Part shown: positions 36,512 to 46,451 of the stretch, piece after piece | Numbering within the stretch: the stretch's first letter is position 1 | Layout of the letters: the number at the start of each line of letters is the position of its first letter | Assembly: GCF_000421765.1 (NCBI RefSeq) | Contig: NZ_ATXQ01000003.1 | Location: 62,001 to 126,000, forward strand | Reading direction: 5' to 3' | From: Denitrificimonas caeni DSM 24390 | GTDB taxonomy: Bacteria > Pseudomonadota > Gammaproteobacteria > Pseudomonadales > Pseudomonadaceae | Length of the DNA: 64,000 nt | Position numbers and translations under genes: made by a program | Notes under the pieces: generated by a model | Told to the model about the DNA's origin: nothing | Seen by the model: only the letters and a program-made list of their open reading frames with translations | Databases searched by the model: none

Positions 36512-38599
36512 CTACCCAGTGGCTCTGCGTATCAAAGCGCTAATCTCGTTAGCTGAAGCTGGCTTACTGTACAAATACCCTTGGCCCTCATCGCAACCCA
36601 GTTCGATAATAAAGCGTTCTTGCTCAAGGGTTTCAACTCCTTCTGCAATGACTTGCATACCTAAGCTTTTACTCAGCTGAATAATAGTTTTTACAATAAT
36701 TGCGTTATCTTCACTATCAAGCATGTCTTGCACAAAGCTTTTATCAATTTTGATTTTATCCAGCGACAGAGTTTTTAAATAACTCAACGATGAGTAACCC
36801 GTACCAAAATCATCAATCGCAACCAGCACGCCCATACGACGTAAACCACGTAAATTGCTTGCCGCCGCTTTAATATCTTCCATTAAGCCTGTTTCTGTAA
36901 TTTCTAACTCTAAACTGCCTGCATCTAAGTTGTAAGTCGTCAGCTTCTCTTGCACGACACGCAGTAAATCAGCATGGTGCAATTGCGCAGCAGACAAATT
37001 AACAGCCATCCTTAGCTCTCTGATCCCTTCATCATTCCAAGCTCGTAGCTGCTGACAGGCTTTCTCTAAAACCCACTCACCAATTTCAATAATATTACTG
37101 CTTTGCTCTGCCAACGGAATAAACACATCTGGTGGAACCGCCCCCAACTCAGGATGTTGCCAACGTAATAAAGCTTCTACGCCAATAATCCCCTGAGTGC
37201 TATAGCTCATTTGTGGCTGATACACCAAATACAATTGATTACTAGCAATTGCATCTTTCAGCTCTTTTTTAAGACGCCTGCGCTTACGCATTTCCATATC
37301 AATACTGGCGATAAAAAACTGGTAACGATTACGCGCACCTTTTTTAGCCAACTGCATCGTTTGTTCAGCTTGCTGCAACAAAACCTCAGTATTATCGCCG
37401 TCATCAGGATATAAAGTAATGCCGATGGTGACATTTAAGCGCACTGATAAAAACTCGGGGCTGTACGCTTGAGTCATGACTAATGGTTCTTTTAGACTAT
37501 CAATAATATTTTGTGCTAATGCTGCTGCCTGTTCGGGTTCATCAATACCCGCTTGCACAATAACAAACTGATCTCCCCCTAAACGAGCCAAGCAACCATC
37601 ATGCCCTATATATTTACGTAAACGCTGAGCCATCCCTTGCAACAGCCAATCGCCCACTTGATAGTTATGCTGTTCGTTAATATTTTTAAAATCATCCAAA
37701 CCTAAACAAAGCACAGCCACGCCGTGTTGTTTGTCACTAGCATCGTCAATAATTTTATCTAACTGTAACTGCAGCTCTTGGCGGTTGGGTAAACCGGTCA
37801 AAAAATCAACTTGGGACATCAATAACAAACTGTCTTCAGCTTCTCTGCGCAAATGAGTATTACGCTCAATGGAGGCTAGCAACTGATTCACTTTGCGCGT
37901 CCATACACCCAGCTCATTTTTTTCATGCCCAGACAGCACAGGCAGTTGATATTCTGCTGGCCGATCAGGATTAATCCGTCCTAAATGCCGAATTATTTTA
38001 GCCAGAGGGCGAGTCAATAGCGCATGATAAATCAAGTAAAGCACCAGACCGAGAAGCAATGCCCGCAAGATTCCTGATATCAGAATCACTACAGAGTTCT
38101 TTAGAAAACGCTCACCATAGCTCGCAGTATCTAAAACGATGCGAAGATCGCCATAGTATTCCTCAGACTCGTTACCACCTACTAAGGCGACCTCATAAGT
38201 ACGCTCTGGCATAAAAAACAAATCAGTCACACTGCGACAAGAAAGAATACTTAATTCTCGTGAGCCAAACGCCAAATCGGGTTCACCTAGGTGACCTATT
38301 ACGGCTTCACGAACAGCCTCATGCTGCAGTAAGCCTTCAATAACTTGCTGCCCCACATCTTGATCTAGACTGTAAATTGCTTGCGTTGAAGGGTCTTTAA
38401 ACATCGATAAAATACGTTTTGCATCACTGTCTATTAGCTGACGCGTAACAAACACATCGTAAGCAATTTGCATAAAGCTTAATGCAACACCGACTAACAG
38501 TGCAGCGCCCAGTACCCAGCGCAGCAACTTGAAAGATAAGCTGTGTTTACGTTCTATGCTCAAACCATCTGCCTTTAATTTATTCTTGAGGGCAACCAT
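36512..38599 (-). CDS. bifA: BifA-like c-di-GMP phosphodiesterase (degenerate GGDEF plus EAL)
   Basis: 695 residues: membrane helix about 28-46, periplasmic region to about 168, second helix 169-192, linker, degenerate cyclase domain with GGDQF at 341-345, and EAL domain with EALLRW (475-480), LEITET and DDFGTGYSSL (596-605). The Glu-to-Gln change in GGDEF with an intact EAL matches P. aeruginosa BifA, which lowers c-di-GMP and promotes swarming over biofilm. The neighbour sodB is also as remembered for bifA (PA4366-PA4367). Confidence 0.88.
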   Translation of the reverse strand: MVALKNKLKADGLSIERKHSLSFKLLRWVLGAALLVGVALSFMQIAYDVFVTRQLIDSDAKRILSMFKDPSTQAIYSLDQDVGQQVIEGLLQHEAVREAVIGHLGEPDLAFGSRELSILSCRSVTDLFFMPERTYEVALVGGNESEEYYGDLRIVLDTASYGERFLKNSVVILISGILRALLLGLVLYLIYHALLTRPLAKIIRHLGRINPDRPAEYQLPVLSGHEKNELGVWTRKVNQLLASIERNTHLRREAEDSLLLMSQVDFLTGLPNRQELQLQLDKIIDDASDKQHGVAVLCLGLDDFKNINEQHNYQVGDWLLQGMAQRLRKYIGHDGCLARLGGDQFVIVQAGIDEPEQAAALAQNIIDSLKEPLVMTQAYSPEFLSVRLNVTIGITLYPDDGDNTEVLLQQAEQTMQLAKKGARNRYQFFIASIDMEMRKRRRLKKELKDAIASNQLYLVYQPQMSYSTQGIIGVEALLRWQHPELGAVPPDVFIPLAEQSSNIIEIGEWVLEKACQQLRAWNDEGIRELRMAVNLSAAQLHHADLLRVVQEKLTTYNLDAGSLELEITETGLMEDIKAAASNLRGLRRMGVLVAIDDFGTGYSSLSYLKTLSLDKIKIDKSFVQDMLDSEDNAIIVKTIIQLSKSLGMQVIAEGVETLEQERFIIELGCDEGQGYLYSKPASANEISALIRRATG

Positions 38600-38689
38600 C
38601 TTAAGTTAAGACTATATCTTAATTAGCTGTTCACACGCTCCATAAACCATAAAAAAAAAGCCTTGTCAAAAATCAAATCTGTACAAACA

Positions 38690-38728
38690 AAAAGCCCCCT
38701 ATCTTAGCTATCAAGATAGGGGGCTTTT
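38690..38728 (-). terminator. Strong terminator after sodB
   Basis: 16-bp stem with arms 38690-38705 and 38713-38728 (AAAAGCCCCCTATCTT and complement), loop of 7, with A/T runs on both sides. Serves sodB; may also block readthrough into bifA. Confidence 0.92.
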
Positions 38729-38756
38729 GTGAAGCAATTGCTAAAATTTTAGAAAC

Positions 38757-39338
38757 TTAGCCTGCGAAATTTTTCGCAACGAAGTCCCAGTTAACTAGAT
38801 TCCAGAACGCTTCAACGTACTTAGGACGCGCATTACGGTAATCAATGTAGTAAGCGTGCTCCCAAACATCACAAGTCAACAATGGCTTATCGTTGCTGGT
38901 CAGTGGGCAGCCAGCACCAATGGTGCTTGCTAACGCTAAAGAGCCGTCAGTTTTTTTCACTAACCAAGCCCAACCTGAACCGAATGTACCGATTGCAGTT
39001 TTGGTGAACTCTTCTTTAAATGCGTCAAATGAACCAAACTTTGCATTGATTGCATCAGCTAAAGCGCCAGTCGGTGCTCCGCCGGCATTAGCTGCCAAGC
39101 AATTCCAGTAAAATGTATGATTCCAAACTTGTGCAGCGTTGTTAAATACGCCGCCGCTTGAAGTTTTAATGATTTCTTCTAAGCTTTTACCTTCAAACTC
39201 AGTACCTGGAACCAAGTTATTCAAGTTCACGACATAAGCGTTGTGGTGCTTGCCATGGTGAAAATCTAGGGTTTCTGCAGAGATATGCGGTTCTAGGGCA
39301 TTTTTTTCGTAAGGAAGTGCAGGTAATTCAAAAGCCAT
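38757..39338 (-). CDS. sodB: Iron superoxide dismutase SodB
   Basis: 193 residues. Metal ligands His27 (FHHGKHH), His74 (WNHTFYW), Asp157 and His161 (DVWEHAYY). [14 protein letters not shown] and [14 protein letters not shown] are typical of the Fe form. Cytoplasmic superoxide detoxification. A plain ribosome site (GGAGAAT) precedes ATG 39338. Own terminator follows. Confidence 0.96.
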   Translation of the reverse strand: MAFELPALPYEKNALEPHISAETLDFHHGKHHNAYVVNLNNLVPGTEFEGKSLEEIIKTSSGGVFNNAAQVWNHTFYWNCLAANAGGAPTGALADAINAKFGSFDAFKEEFTKTAIGTFGSGWAWLVKKTDGSLALASTIGAGCPLTSNDKPLLTCDVWEHAYYIDYRNARPKYVEAFWNLVNWDFVAKNFAG

Positions 39339-39483
39339 GATTATTCTCCAATTACATCAGACGAGGCACAATCAGCAAGCCTATTAACGGACAGCTGATT
39401 CAATTGCCAGCGGTTCCGACTTGCTTTAAGTCATTCATCATAGCATTCAAAGTGCGGCTTATCCACGCAGTATCTATAAGGCT

Positions 39484-40086
39484 TTAGCCATTGAGCAGTA
39501 ATTGCAGTGCAACACTAAACATCATCAGCGCCACTAAAAAATCAATCACACGCCAAGTAATAGGCCGCGCCAACCAGGGTGCCAGCTTTGCTGCACCAAG
39601 CGCTAAACTAAAAAACCACAACACTGAACTGCTCGCAGCACCAAGCACATAAGCGCCAGGATAATCTTGCTGGGCACCCAAAGAGCCAATCAGCAAAACC
39701 GTATCTAAATACACATGTGGGTTAAGCAGGGTCACAGCCAAAGTGGTCATAACTACCGCTTGCAATGACTGAGCAGGTCGTATTGCTGCAACCTCTAATG
39801 TGTTTTTACGAAAAGCACGGCGTAGTGCTAACGCACCATAACAAGATAAAAACAGCACACCACCCCAGCGTGCAATCAATAGCAGCACGGGACTGCTGAT
39901 TAATAGCTGCGCGAGCCCATAAACGCCGCAAGCAACCAGTAGCACATCAAAGAACACACAAACGCCGGCAACCCACAGATGATGTTCGCGGCGTAGCGCT
40001 TGCGACAGTACAAATGCATTTTGTGCACCAATAGCCATAATTAGGCCAAGTGCAATAACTAAACCATTACCGTAACTGTGCAGCAC
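39484..40086 (-). CDS. LysE/ArgO family amino-acid exporter
   Basis: 200 residues, about six membrane helices. GLIMAIGAQNAFVLSQAL near the N-terminus and LLNPHVYLDTVLLIGSL in the middle are LysE/ArgO signatures. Probably exports basic amino acids such as arginine or lysine. Its usual LysR-type regulator is not next to it. The same neighbour order with sodB is remembered from P. aeruginosa (PA4365). Confidence 0.9.
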   Translation of the reverse strand: MLHSYGNGLVIALGLIMAIGAQNAFVLSQALRREHHLWVAGVCVFFDVLLVACGVYGLAQLLISSPVLLLIARWGGVLFLSCYGALALRRAFRKNTLEVAAIRPAQSLQAVVMTTLAVTLLNPHVYLDTVLLIGSLGAQQDYPGAYVLGAASSSVLWFFSLALGAAKLAPWLARPITWRVIDFLVALMMFSVALQLLLNG

Positions 40087-40126
40087 GTACTCATCTCCAA
40101 GATAATTAAGTATTCGCTGTAGCGAT

Positions 40127-40154
40127 AAAAAAACCGCCGTACGGCGGTTTTTTT
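40127..40154. terminator. Bidirectional intrinsic terminator
   Basis: Perfect palindrome centred at 40140/40141 (CCGCCGTACGGCGG) with seven A before and seven T after, downstream of the cytochrome c5 gene and upstream of the exporter gene. Confidence 0.92.
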
Positions 40155-40169
40155 AAACAAGCGGGGGAA

Positions 40170-40631
40170 TTACAAGCCAGACATAGACTTGATTGCGCCC
40201 AGCAACTCGTCATCGGTGCAATCACTGCAAGTGCCTTTTGGCGGCATTGCATTGATACCGCTGATAGCGGTTTTCAGGATACCATCGAGGCCGCCTTTAG
40301 CATCGGCACGGGCTTGCCAATCAGCAGAGTCGCCTGTTTTAGGCGCGTTCATTAATCCTGTGCCATGACAGACTGTGCAATATTTGCTGTAAATTTCATC
40401 ACCACTACGGCCTGCAGAAGCAGTCGCTGCAGCACCCGCATCAGCAACATCGGCAACATCGGCAACCGCCGCTGGAGCTGGTGCATTCGCACATTCTTGG
40501 CCTTGTACACAAACTTCACCAACAGGCTTGATGCGTTGTGCAATATCTTCATCAGTCGTAGCTTGTGCGCTGGCTGCCCATAAGGCTAAAACCGTTGCTT
40601 GAGCCAGCAGAATTTTTTTAATCAGGTTCAC
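40170..40631 (-). CDS. Cytochrome c5-type mono-haem protein
   Basis: 153 residues from a GTG at 40631 with AGAGGG upstream; this gives a signal peptide (cleavage after AQA). Then an Ala/Pro/Val linker with imperfect ADV repeats (ADVADVADAG), then a class I haem domain with CTVCH (Cys85, Cys88, His89), MPPKG as distal Met ligand and a second Cys pair (CSDCTDDEL) typical of cytochrome c5. Small periplasmic electron carrier. Confidence 0.88.
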   Translation of the reverse strand: MNLIKKILLAQATVLALWAASAQATTDEDIAQRIKPVGEVCVQGQECANAPAPAAVADVADVADAGAAATASAGRSGDEIYSKYCTVCHGTGLMNAPKTGDSADWQARADAKGGLDGILKTAISGINAMPPKGTCSDCTDDELLGAIKSMSGL

Positions 40632-40754
40632 GGTACACCCTCTATTATCATTACAATTCATTCTCGCATGCGATCTTTAGCGAGCTCAGCACAGTATAAC
40701 CACTCCCTGCCCTCACGCAAACAGCACAACATGTCGCAGCAAGGTTTTTCTGCA

Positions 40755-41819
40755 TTAATATGGTGAATATTCGCGCACAACGCGCTTTACATTGCACAGC
40801 AGTTGATAAGAAATGGTTCCTGCACAGGCGGCAACCTCATCAATCGAGACGCTTTGTCCCCATAACTCAACTGCACTGCCAACGTCCGCATGCGGCAAAT
40901 CAGTTAGATCGACCGCTAACATATCCATCGACACACGCCCCAGCAACTGGGTTCTACAACCCTCTACCGAGACCGGAGTACCCGTAGGAGCATGTCGCGG
41001 GTAGCCATCGGCATAGCCCATCGCAACAATCCCAACTCGAGTCGCACGACTGGTCACACATTGCGCGCCATAGCCAATCGCCTCACCTAGCGGCAATTCT
41101 CGCACCGCAATAATTTTTGATTGCAGACTCATCACCGGTAAAAACTGCTGCTCACTGCCAGGCACGGGTTGACTGCCATATAAAATAATTCCAGGCCGCG
41201 ACCAATCGCTGCGAATATGCGGCCAGGCCACCAATGCTGGAGAATTACAAATGCTAATCGGTGCATCAATACCCGCAGAGGCGTCTTGAAACAACTGATA
41301 CTGCTCATCAGTACTTGTGCAATCGAGTTCATCAGCGCGTGCAAAATGGCTCATCAAGACGATCGAGGCGACATTGTTACTGTCCTGTAAACGCTGCCAA
41401 GCGGCGCGGTACTCATGTGCAAAGAAACCGACGCGGTGCATTCCTGAGTCCATTTTCAACCATACCGTTAGCGGTCGAGTTAAATGAGCTTGCTCGATAA
41501 TTGCCAACTGCCACTCTGCATGTACCACGCACCACAAATCATTCGCTTCAATCAGCGCCAACTCATCAGCACTAAAAAAACCTTCAAGCAAAACAATCGG
41601 CTGCGCAATGCCTGCCATGCGCAATTCAAGCGCTTCCTCTAAGCAGGCCACAGCAAAACCATCAGCCAAATCCACTAATGCCTTAGCACACGCCACTGCA
41701 CCATGCCCATAGGCATCCGCCTTCACCACAGCCAAGGCTTTATCGGCACTGAGTTGTTTGGCAACTTGATAGTTATGTCGCAATGCTTGCAAATCAATTA
41801 ACGCGCGCGCTGGACGCAT
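40755..41819 (-). CDS. Alanine racemase (Alr/DadX)
   Basis: 354 residues, fold-type III PLP enzyme. PLP lysine Lys33 in VVKADAYGHG, catalytic Tyr250 in AIGYGA, VGIVAMGYADGYPR and GRVSMDMLAVDL. It lies 97 bases downstream of dadA on the same strand, which suggests the catabolic DadX role (L- to D-alanine for DadA), though it could also serve cell-wall synthesis if it is the only racemase. Confidence 0.94.
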   Translation of the reverse strand: MRPARALIDLQALRHNYQVAKQLSADKALAVVKADAYGHGAVACAKALVDLADGFAVACLEEALELRMAGIAQPIVLLEGFFSADELALIEANDLWCVVHAEWQLAIIEQAHLTRPLTVWLKMDSGMHRVGFFAHEYRAAWQRLQDSNNVASIVLMSHFARADELDCTSTDEQYQLFQDASAGIDAPISICNSPALVAWPHIRSDWSRPGIILYGSQPVPGSEQQFLPVMSLQSKIIAVRELPLGEAIGYGAQCVTSRATRVGIVAMGYADGYPRHAPTGTPVSVEGCRTQLLGRVSMDMLAVDLTDLPHADVGSAVELWGQSVSIDEVAACAGTISYQLLCNVKRVVREYSPY

Positions 41820-41849
41820 GACCTATTACTCTTCTAAAAAACCATTGAC

Positions 41850-41869
41850 GCAAAACCTCTAGGTTTTGC
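41850..41869. repeat. Inverted repeat between dadA and the racemase gene
   Basis: GCAAAACCT (41850-41858) and its exact complement (41861-41869). In the minus-strand RNA the stem is followed 8 bases later by a run of T, so it may be a weak attenuator or an mRNA-stabilising hairpin. Confidence 0.5.
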
Positions 41870-41916
41870 CCCGCATACCGCTTATTCACGACTTAACAGC
41901 AACACCCTGAAACAGA

Positions 41917-43170
41917 TCAAGCGTAACGAAACACATCGAAACCTTCAGTGCTAATTTGCGGCGTTTTTTGACTGATAATATCGGCCAAATAACTCGCAGA
42001 ACCACAAGACATGGTCCAACCTAAAGTGCCGTGCCCCGTGTTTAAAAATAAATTCCGGTAGGCTGTTTTACCAACGATAGGCGTGCCGTCTGGAGTTGCC
42101 GGGCGCAATCCCGTCCAAAATTGTGCCTGACTGAGATCGCCACCTTCGGGATAAAGCAAGTTCGCCACATACTCAAGCGTTTCACGACGACGTGGATTCA
42201 GATCAAGATTAAAACCACCAATCTCGGCCATGCCGGCGACACGAATACGTTGATCCAAGCGAGTAATCGCTACTTTGTAGCTTTCATCAAGAATGGTTGA
42301 TTGCGGCGCCATACTCGGCTCAGTGATCGGCACTGTCAGCGAGTAACCTTTTAAAGGATAGACAGGTATTTTAATCCCCAGCGGCGCCAGCATATTGGTG
42401 GAATAACTGCCCATCGCCATCACATAGTAATCGGCGGTTTCCAATTGCCCGTCAATCTGTACACCGGTGATTTGATCGGCACTGCTTTGCAAATGATGAA
42501 CCGTACTGCCAAAGCGAAACTCAACCCCAAGATCTTGGGCCATACGCGCTAAATTGCGGGTAAACATATTGCAGTCGCCGGTTTGATCATTAGGCAAATG
42601 CAAAGCACCCACCAAGGTATCAGCAACGGCCGCCAAAGCAGGTTCTACGCTAGCAATGCCTGCCGACTCCAATAGCAAGTACGGCACGCCACTGCGCTCT
42701 AAAACTGCAATGTCTTGCGCAGCGTTATCAAACTGCTGCTGGGTACGAAACAATTGCGTGGTGCCTTTTTGTCGGCCTTCATACTCAACGCCAGTTTCTA
42801 GGCGCAACGCATCGAGGCAATCGCGACTATATTCGGCCATGCGTACCATGCGTTCTTTATTTACAGCATAAGGCGCGGCGCGACAATTGCGCAGCATCTG
42901 CAACATCCAGTTGTACTGACGGGGATCGGTAGTAAAGCGCAAGGAAAAAGGCGAGTGACGCTGCAGCAACCACTTCACGGCTTTTAGCGGTATACCAGGT
43001 GCAGCCCAAGGTGAAGCGATACCAGGAGAAACCTGTCCCGCATTGGCAAAACTGGTCTCTTCAGCCACATTGGGCTGTCGATCAACCACCACCACTTCAT
43101 AACCTTGTCGCGCTAAATAATAGGCCGTTGTCACCCCTACTACGCCTGCACCTAACACTAGAACCCGCAT
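41917..43170 (-). CDS. dadA: D-amino acid dehydrogenase DadA (small subunit type)
   Basis: 417 residues. N-terminal FAD motif [18 protein letters not shown] (3-20), [13 protein letters not shown], and C-terminal [17 protein letters not shown] and [15 protein letters not shown]. Oxidises D-alanine and other D-amino acids, passing electrons to the respiratory chain at the inner membrane. Followed by an alanine racemase gene; the ridA-type gene I remember between dadA and dadX in P. aeruginosa is absent. Confidence 0.95.
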   Translation of the reverse strand: MRVLVLGAGVVGVTTAYYLARQGYEVVVVDRQPNVAEETSFANAGQVSPGIASPWAAPGIPLKAVKWLLQRHSPFSLRFTTDPRQYNWMLQMLRNCRAAPYAVNKERMVRMAEYSRDCLDALRLETGVEYEGRQKGTTQLFRTQQQFDNAAQDIAVLERSGVPYLLLESAGIASVEPALAAVADTLVGALHLPNDQTGDCNMFTRNLARMAQDLGVEFRFGSTVHHLQSSADQITGVQIDGQLETADYYVMAMGSYSTNMLAPLGIKIPVYPLKGYSLTVPITEPSMAPQSTILDESYKVAITRLDQRIRVAGMAEIGGFNLDLNPRRRETLEYVANLLYPEGGDLSQAQFWTGLRPATPDGTPIVGKTAYRNLFLNTGHGTLGWTMSCGSASYLADIISQKTPQISTEGFDVFRYA

Positions 43171-43227
43171 ATTGCCCCCACTGGTGGCTGTTTGATTAGT
43201 CTTGGTTAATTGGCAAATAACTCAGCA

Positions 43228-43761
43228 TTACACCGCACTAGCTTTTAACAAAGCAGGTGGCGTAAGTGCCTGCCCATGCCAGCTAAAGGCTGTCGGCCAC
43301 AACTGCTGAGAAATGTGCGCCTGCTGCCATAACTCTGCAAAGGAAAGCTGCGCCACAGGATGCTGCACCCGTCCGGCCAATAAGGCGAGCGGCCACAGCA
43401 CAAAAGCATTTTTTAAGATTTCTGCACGCGGCAAGGTGATACTGCCATACACGCCTACTTGCTGACCGTAGAGCAACACATCAATATCCAGCGGCAGACC
43501 TTTACGCGGCAACGCATAACGACCATTGAGCGCTTCAATCTGCTTAAGGCGTTGATCCAACTCTTGCAGCGGCATACTGGTTTTAACCTGCACCACCATA
43601 TTCAAGAAACAATCACTGCGAATACCAACTGGCTCGCTTTCAAACACTGGCGAGCAGTTCAGGTTGCCAAACAACTCATGCAAAGCATCAAGTCCAGCAC
43701 ACAAATGCGTTTCTCGCTCAATATTGCTGCCTAAACCTAAATACACATCGATTAACGGCAT
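43228..43761 (-). CDS. folK: HPPK, 2-amino-4-hydroxy-6-hydroxymethyldihydropteridine pyrophosphokinase
   Basis: 177 residues: YLGLGSNIERE at the N-terminus, NMVVQVKT, and the signature RKGLPLDIDVLLYG. Folate pathway enzyme acting right after FolB, whose gene it overlaps by 10 bases. Confidence 0.95.
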   Translation of the reverse strand: MPLIDVYLGLGSNIERETHLCAGLDALHELFGNLNCSPVFESEPVGIRSDCFLNMVVQVKTSMPLQELDQRLKQIEALNGRYALPRKGLPLDIDVLLYGQQVGVYGSITLPRAEILKNAFVLWPLALLAGRVQHPVAQLSFAELWQQAHISQQLWPTAFSWHGQALTPPALLKASAV

Positions 43762-44105
43762 CCGCGTTCAATCTCCACGCCAACCCCACGCGCACTGGCG
43801 ACGGCTCCAGGTTTAGTGATTCTTAAACGCAGCCAAGGAATATTGAAATCAGCCATTAACAAAGCGGCCAAGCGCTCAGCAAAAGTCTCAACCAACTCAA
43901 AGTTACTGTTTTGTGCAAAATCATGAATTTTTTCAGACACAGCTGCGTAATCTAACGCTAAATGCAGTGCATCATCTGCAGCACAAGGGCGGTTATCCCA
44001 GCCCATTTGCACATCCACCAATAAGTTTTGGCGAATCGTGCGCTCCCAGTCATAGGCACCAATAACAGTGTCCACTTCTAGACTTTCGATAAATACCGTG
44101 TCCAC
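43752..44105 (-). CDS. folB: Dihydroneopterin aldolase FolB
   Basis: 117 residues: [38 protein letters not shown] and LRITKPGAV are the standard FolB motifs, including the catalytic Tyr/Glu region. Makes 6-hydroxymethyldihydropterin for FolK. Confidence 0.95.
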   Translation of the reverse strand: MDTVFIESLEVDTVIGAYDWERTIRQNLLVDVQMGWDNRPCAADDALHLALDYAAVSEKIHDFAQNSNFELVETFAERLAALLMADFNIPWLRLRITKPGAVASARGVGVEIERGCR

Positions 44106-44155
44106 TTTGCTCCTGCCTCGTTAGAATCAAGACTCGATTGCCTTGGATCATGCAA

Positions 44156-44731
44156 ATGTTTGAGTTATTACTGGTGTGCGCTTATCTGCTTGGCTCGCTC
44201 TCATTTGCCATAATGTTGAGCCGTTATTACGGCAATAGCGACCCGCGCTCGCAAGGTTCTGGTAATCCCGGTGCCACCAATATGCTGCGTGTTGCTGGTA
44301 AACGTCTGGCTATTCTGACCCTGCTCGGCGATCTGAGCAAAGGTTTACTGCCAATTTTATTAGCCGGCTACCTAGGTTTCGGGAAACAGCAGCAAGCTTG
44401 GATCGGTTTAGCCGCAGTGCTTGGTCATCTTTATCCGCTGTATTTTAATTTTCGCGGAGGCAAAGGCGTTGCCACTACGGCTGGCATGTTGATCGGTTTA
44501 TATCCACCAGCAGCACTCTTGGCAGTGGCTGTTTGGCTGCTAACCTTTAGCCTTACCCGCATCAGTTCACTGGCCGCATTAGCCAGCGTACCGTTATGTT
44601 TGCCGCTCTTGGCTTGGCAGCAACCACACGCCTTACTGCCCGTTAGCGTGCTCAGCTTACTCTTGGTCTGGCGTCACCGCCGCAATCTAAAAGACTTACT
44701 AGCGGGTAATGAACGCAGCTTTAAAGATTAG
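44156..44731 (+). CDS. plsY: Acyl-phosphate:glycerol-3-phosphate acyltransferase PlsY
   Basis: 191 residues from the ATG at 44156, which aligns best with Pseudomonas PlsY ([11 protein letters not shown] near the start); starts at 44138 (TTG) and 44150 are possible. Five to six membrane helices. PlsY motifs [33 protein letters not shown] and [15 protein letters not shown]. First acyl transfer of phospholipid synthesis in the inner membrane. Confidence 0.94.
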   Translation: MFELLLVCAYLLGSLSFAIMLSRYYGNSDPRSQGSGNPGATNMLRVAGKRLAILTLLGDLSKGLLPILLAGYLGFGKQQQAWIGLAAVLGHLYPLYFNFRGGKGVATTAGMLIGLYPPAALLAVAVWLLTFSLTRISSLAALASVPLCLPLLAWQQPHALLPVSVLSLLLVWRHRRNLKDLLAGNERSFKD

Positions 44732-44735
44732 ATTA

Positions 44736-45764
44736 TTAGACCAGCGCTGGCAGCTCTTCCATCGGCCAGCGGGCTCGTGCATTGATCGCATCACCTTCTT
44801 TTTGCCCAGCCATTAAGCGCTGACAACCGGCATAGGCAATCATTGCGCCATTATCTGTACAAAATTCTGGCCGCGCATAAAACACCTGCCCCTGGCGTTT
44901 CGCTAGCATACTTTCCAGCGAGCGACGCAAGGCTTGGTTGGCACTCACCCCACCGGCGATCACTAAAGTTTTTAAATTTTCTTGCTCAAGCGCACGCTGG
45001 CATTTAATCGTCAGCGTGGCCACGACTGCAAGCTGAAAGGCATGGGCTAGATCGGCACGGGTTTGCTCGCCGTCATCACCTGCGGCAACGCATTTCTGCC
45101 ACGCCGTCAGCGTCGCGGTTTTTAAACCACTGAAGCTAAACTGCAACCCTGGTCGATCAGTCATTGGTTTAGGCAAAACAAAACGACCGGCCTGTCCTTG
45201 CTCAGCAATACGTGCGATTTCAGGACCACCAGGGTATCTCAGGCCCATTAACTTCGCAGTCTTATCAAACGCCTCACCTGCTGCATCATCAATCGACTCA
45301 CCGAGCAAACGGTACTGACCAATACCATCGACACGCACCAACTGAGTGTGACCACCTGAGACCAAGAGCGCGACAAAAGGAAATTGTGGAGGATTATCTT
45401 CCAGCATTGGTGCCAACAAGTGGCCTTCCATGTGGTGCACGCCAATCGAAGGAATATCCCAAGCAAAGGCTAACGCTTGCGCACAAGATGCCCCTACCAA
45501 CAAGGCTCCAACCAAGCCTGGGCCTGCTGTATAGGCAATTCCTTCAATGTCGTCTGGCTTGCATTGCGCATCAGCCAGCACCTGTTCAATCAACGGCAAC
45601 ATGCGTTTGATATGATCACGCGAAGCCAATTCAGGCACAACGCCGCCATACAGACGATGTAGCTCAATTTGACTAAATAATGCATCCGCCAAAAGACCGC
45701 GCTCACTGTCGTATAAGGCCACGCCTGTTTCATCGCACGATGTTTCTAAACCTAAGACCAGCAT
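44736..45764 (-). CDS. tsaD: tRNA t6A synthesis protein TsaD
   Basis: 342 residues of the Kae1/TsaD family: [15 protein letters not shown] at the start, metal-binding His111 and His115 in [28 protein letters not shown] and [11 protein letters not shown]. Transfers threonylcarbamoyl to A37 of ANN-reading tRNAs. Convergent with plsY, divergent from rpsU. Confidence 0.97.
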   Translation of the reverse strand: MLVLGLETSCDETGVALYDSERGLLADALFSQIELHRLYGGVVPELASRDHIKRMLPLIEQVLADAQCKPDDIEGIAYTAGPGLVGALLVGASCAQALAFAWDIPSIGVHHMEGHLLAPMLEDNPPQFPFVALLVSGGHTQLVRVDGIGQYRLLGESIDDAAGEAFDKTAKLMGLRYPGGPEIARIAEQGQAGRFVLPKPMTDRPGLQFSFSGLKTATLTAWQKCVAAGDDGEQTRADLAHAFQLAVVATLTIKCQRALEQENLKTLVIAGGVSANQALRRSLESMLAKRQGQVFYARPEFCTDNGAMIAYAGCQRLMAGQKEGDAINARARWPMEELPALV

Positions 45765-45962
45765 TTAATCTGTCCGTCCAACTTTACAATAAAAGAATAT
45801 GGACGCATCATAAGCGGCTTGGTTGCGATGTTCTATGCTTTTATAGCAACGCCTTTGCTTTTCCTGATAAAAGCAGGTAATATCCGCAACCCTTGAAAAC
45901 CGATATGTATTTTTGTTGAATACATATCAAACCACCCGGTCATTGATGAAGGTACGAATCGG

Positions 45963-46178
45963 ATGCCAACTGTCAAACTTAAAGACAACGAACCATTTGA
46001 CGTTGCTCTGCGTCGCTTCAAGCGCTCCTGCGAAAAAGCCGGTGTTCTTGCTGATGTACGCAGTCGCGAATTTTATGAAAAGCCTACTGCTGAGCGTAAG
46101 CGTAAAGCCGCAGCTGCAGTAAAGCGTCATGCAAAAAAAGTTCAACGCGAACAACGTCGTCACGAACGCCTGTATTAA
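45963..46178 (+). CDS. rpsU: 30S ribosomal protein S21
   Basis: 71 residues, highly basic C-terminus, N-terminus [20 protein letters not shown]. Matches S21 in full. First gene of the rpsU-dnaG-rpoD macromolecular synthesis block, divergent from tsaD. A terminator hairpin follows, allowing more rpsU than dnaG mRNA. Confidence 0.98.
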   Translation: MPTVKLKDNEPFDVALRRFKRSCEKAGVLADVRSREFYEKPTAERKRKAAAAVKRHAKKVQREQRRHERLY

Positions 46179-46200
46179 GTTCCACAGGTTTAGTGCATAA

Positions 46201-46226
46201 CAAAGCCCGGATTCGTCCGGGTTTTG
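46201..46226 (+). terminator. Partial terminator between rpsU and dnaG
   Basis: 10-bp stem with one G-T pair (arms 46201-46210 and 46217-46226), loop ATTCGT, followed by TCGTTTT. Fits the known internal terminator of this operon in enterobacteria. Confidence 0.75.
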
Positions 46227-46451
46227 TCGTTTTACCAGAATAATTCCAACACCCTATTTTTCCCGATGAAATATGCGTTAAATAACACATGGATTCACGG
46301 AATCAAGCACACCAGCGTGCACTGCCGCAAGATTGCATAGAAATGCGATAAAACTTGCAGCGCAGTCAACAGTCACATGGATAAGTGCTCTTCAACGCAG
46401 TCGCTGGCACACTCTGCCGCCCTGCATGATCACAGTCTTTTTCGAGGCTCC

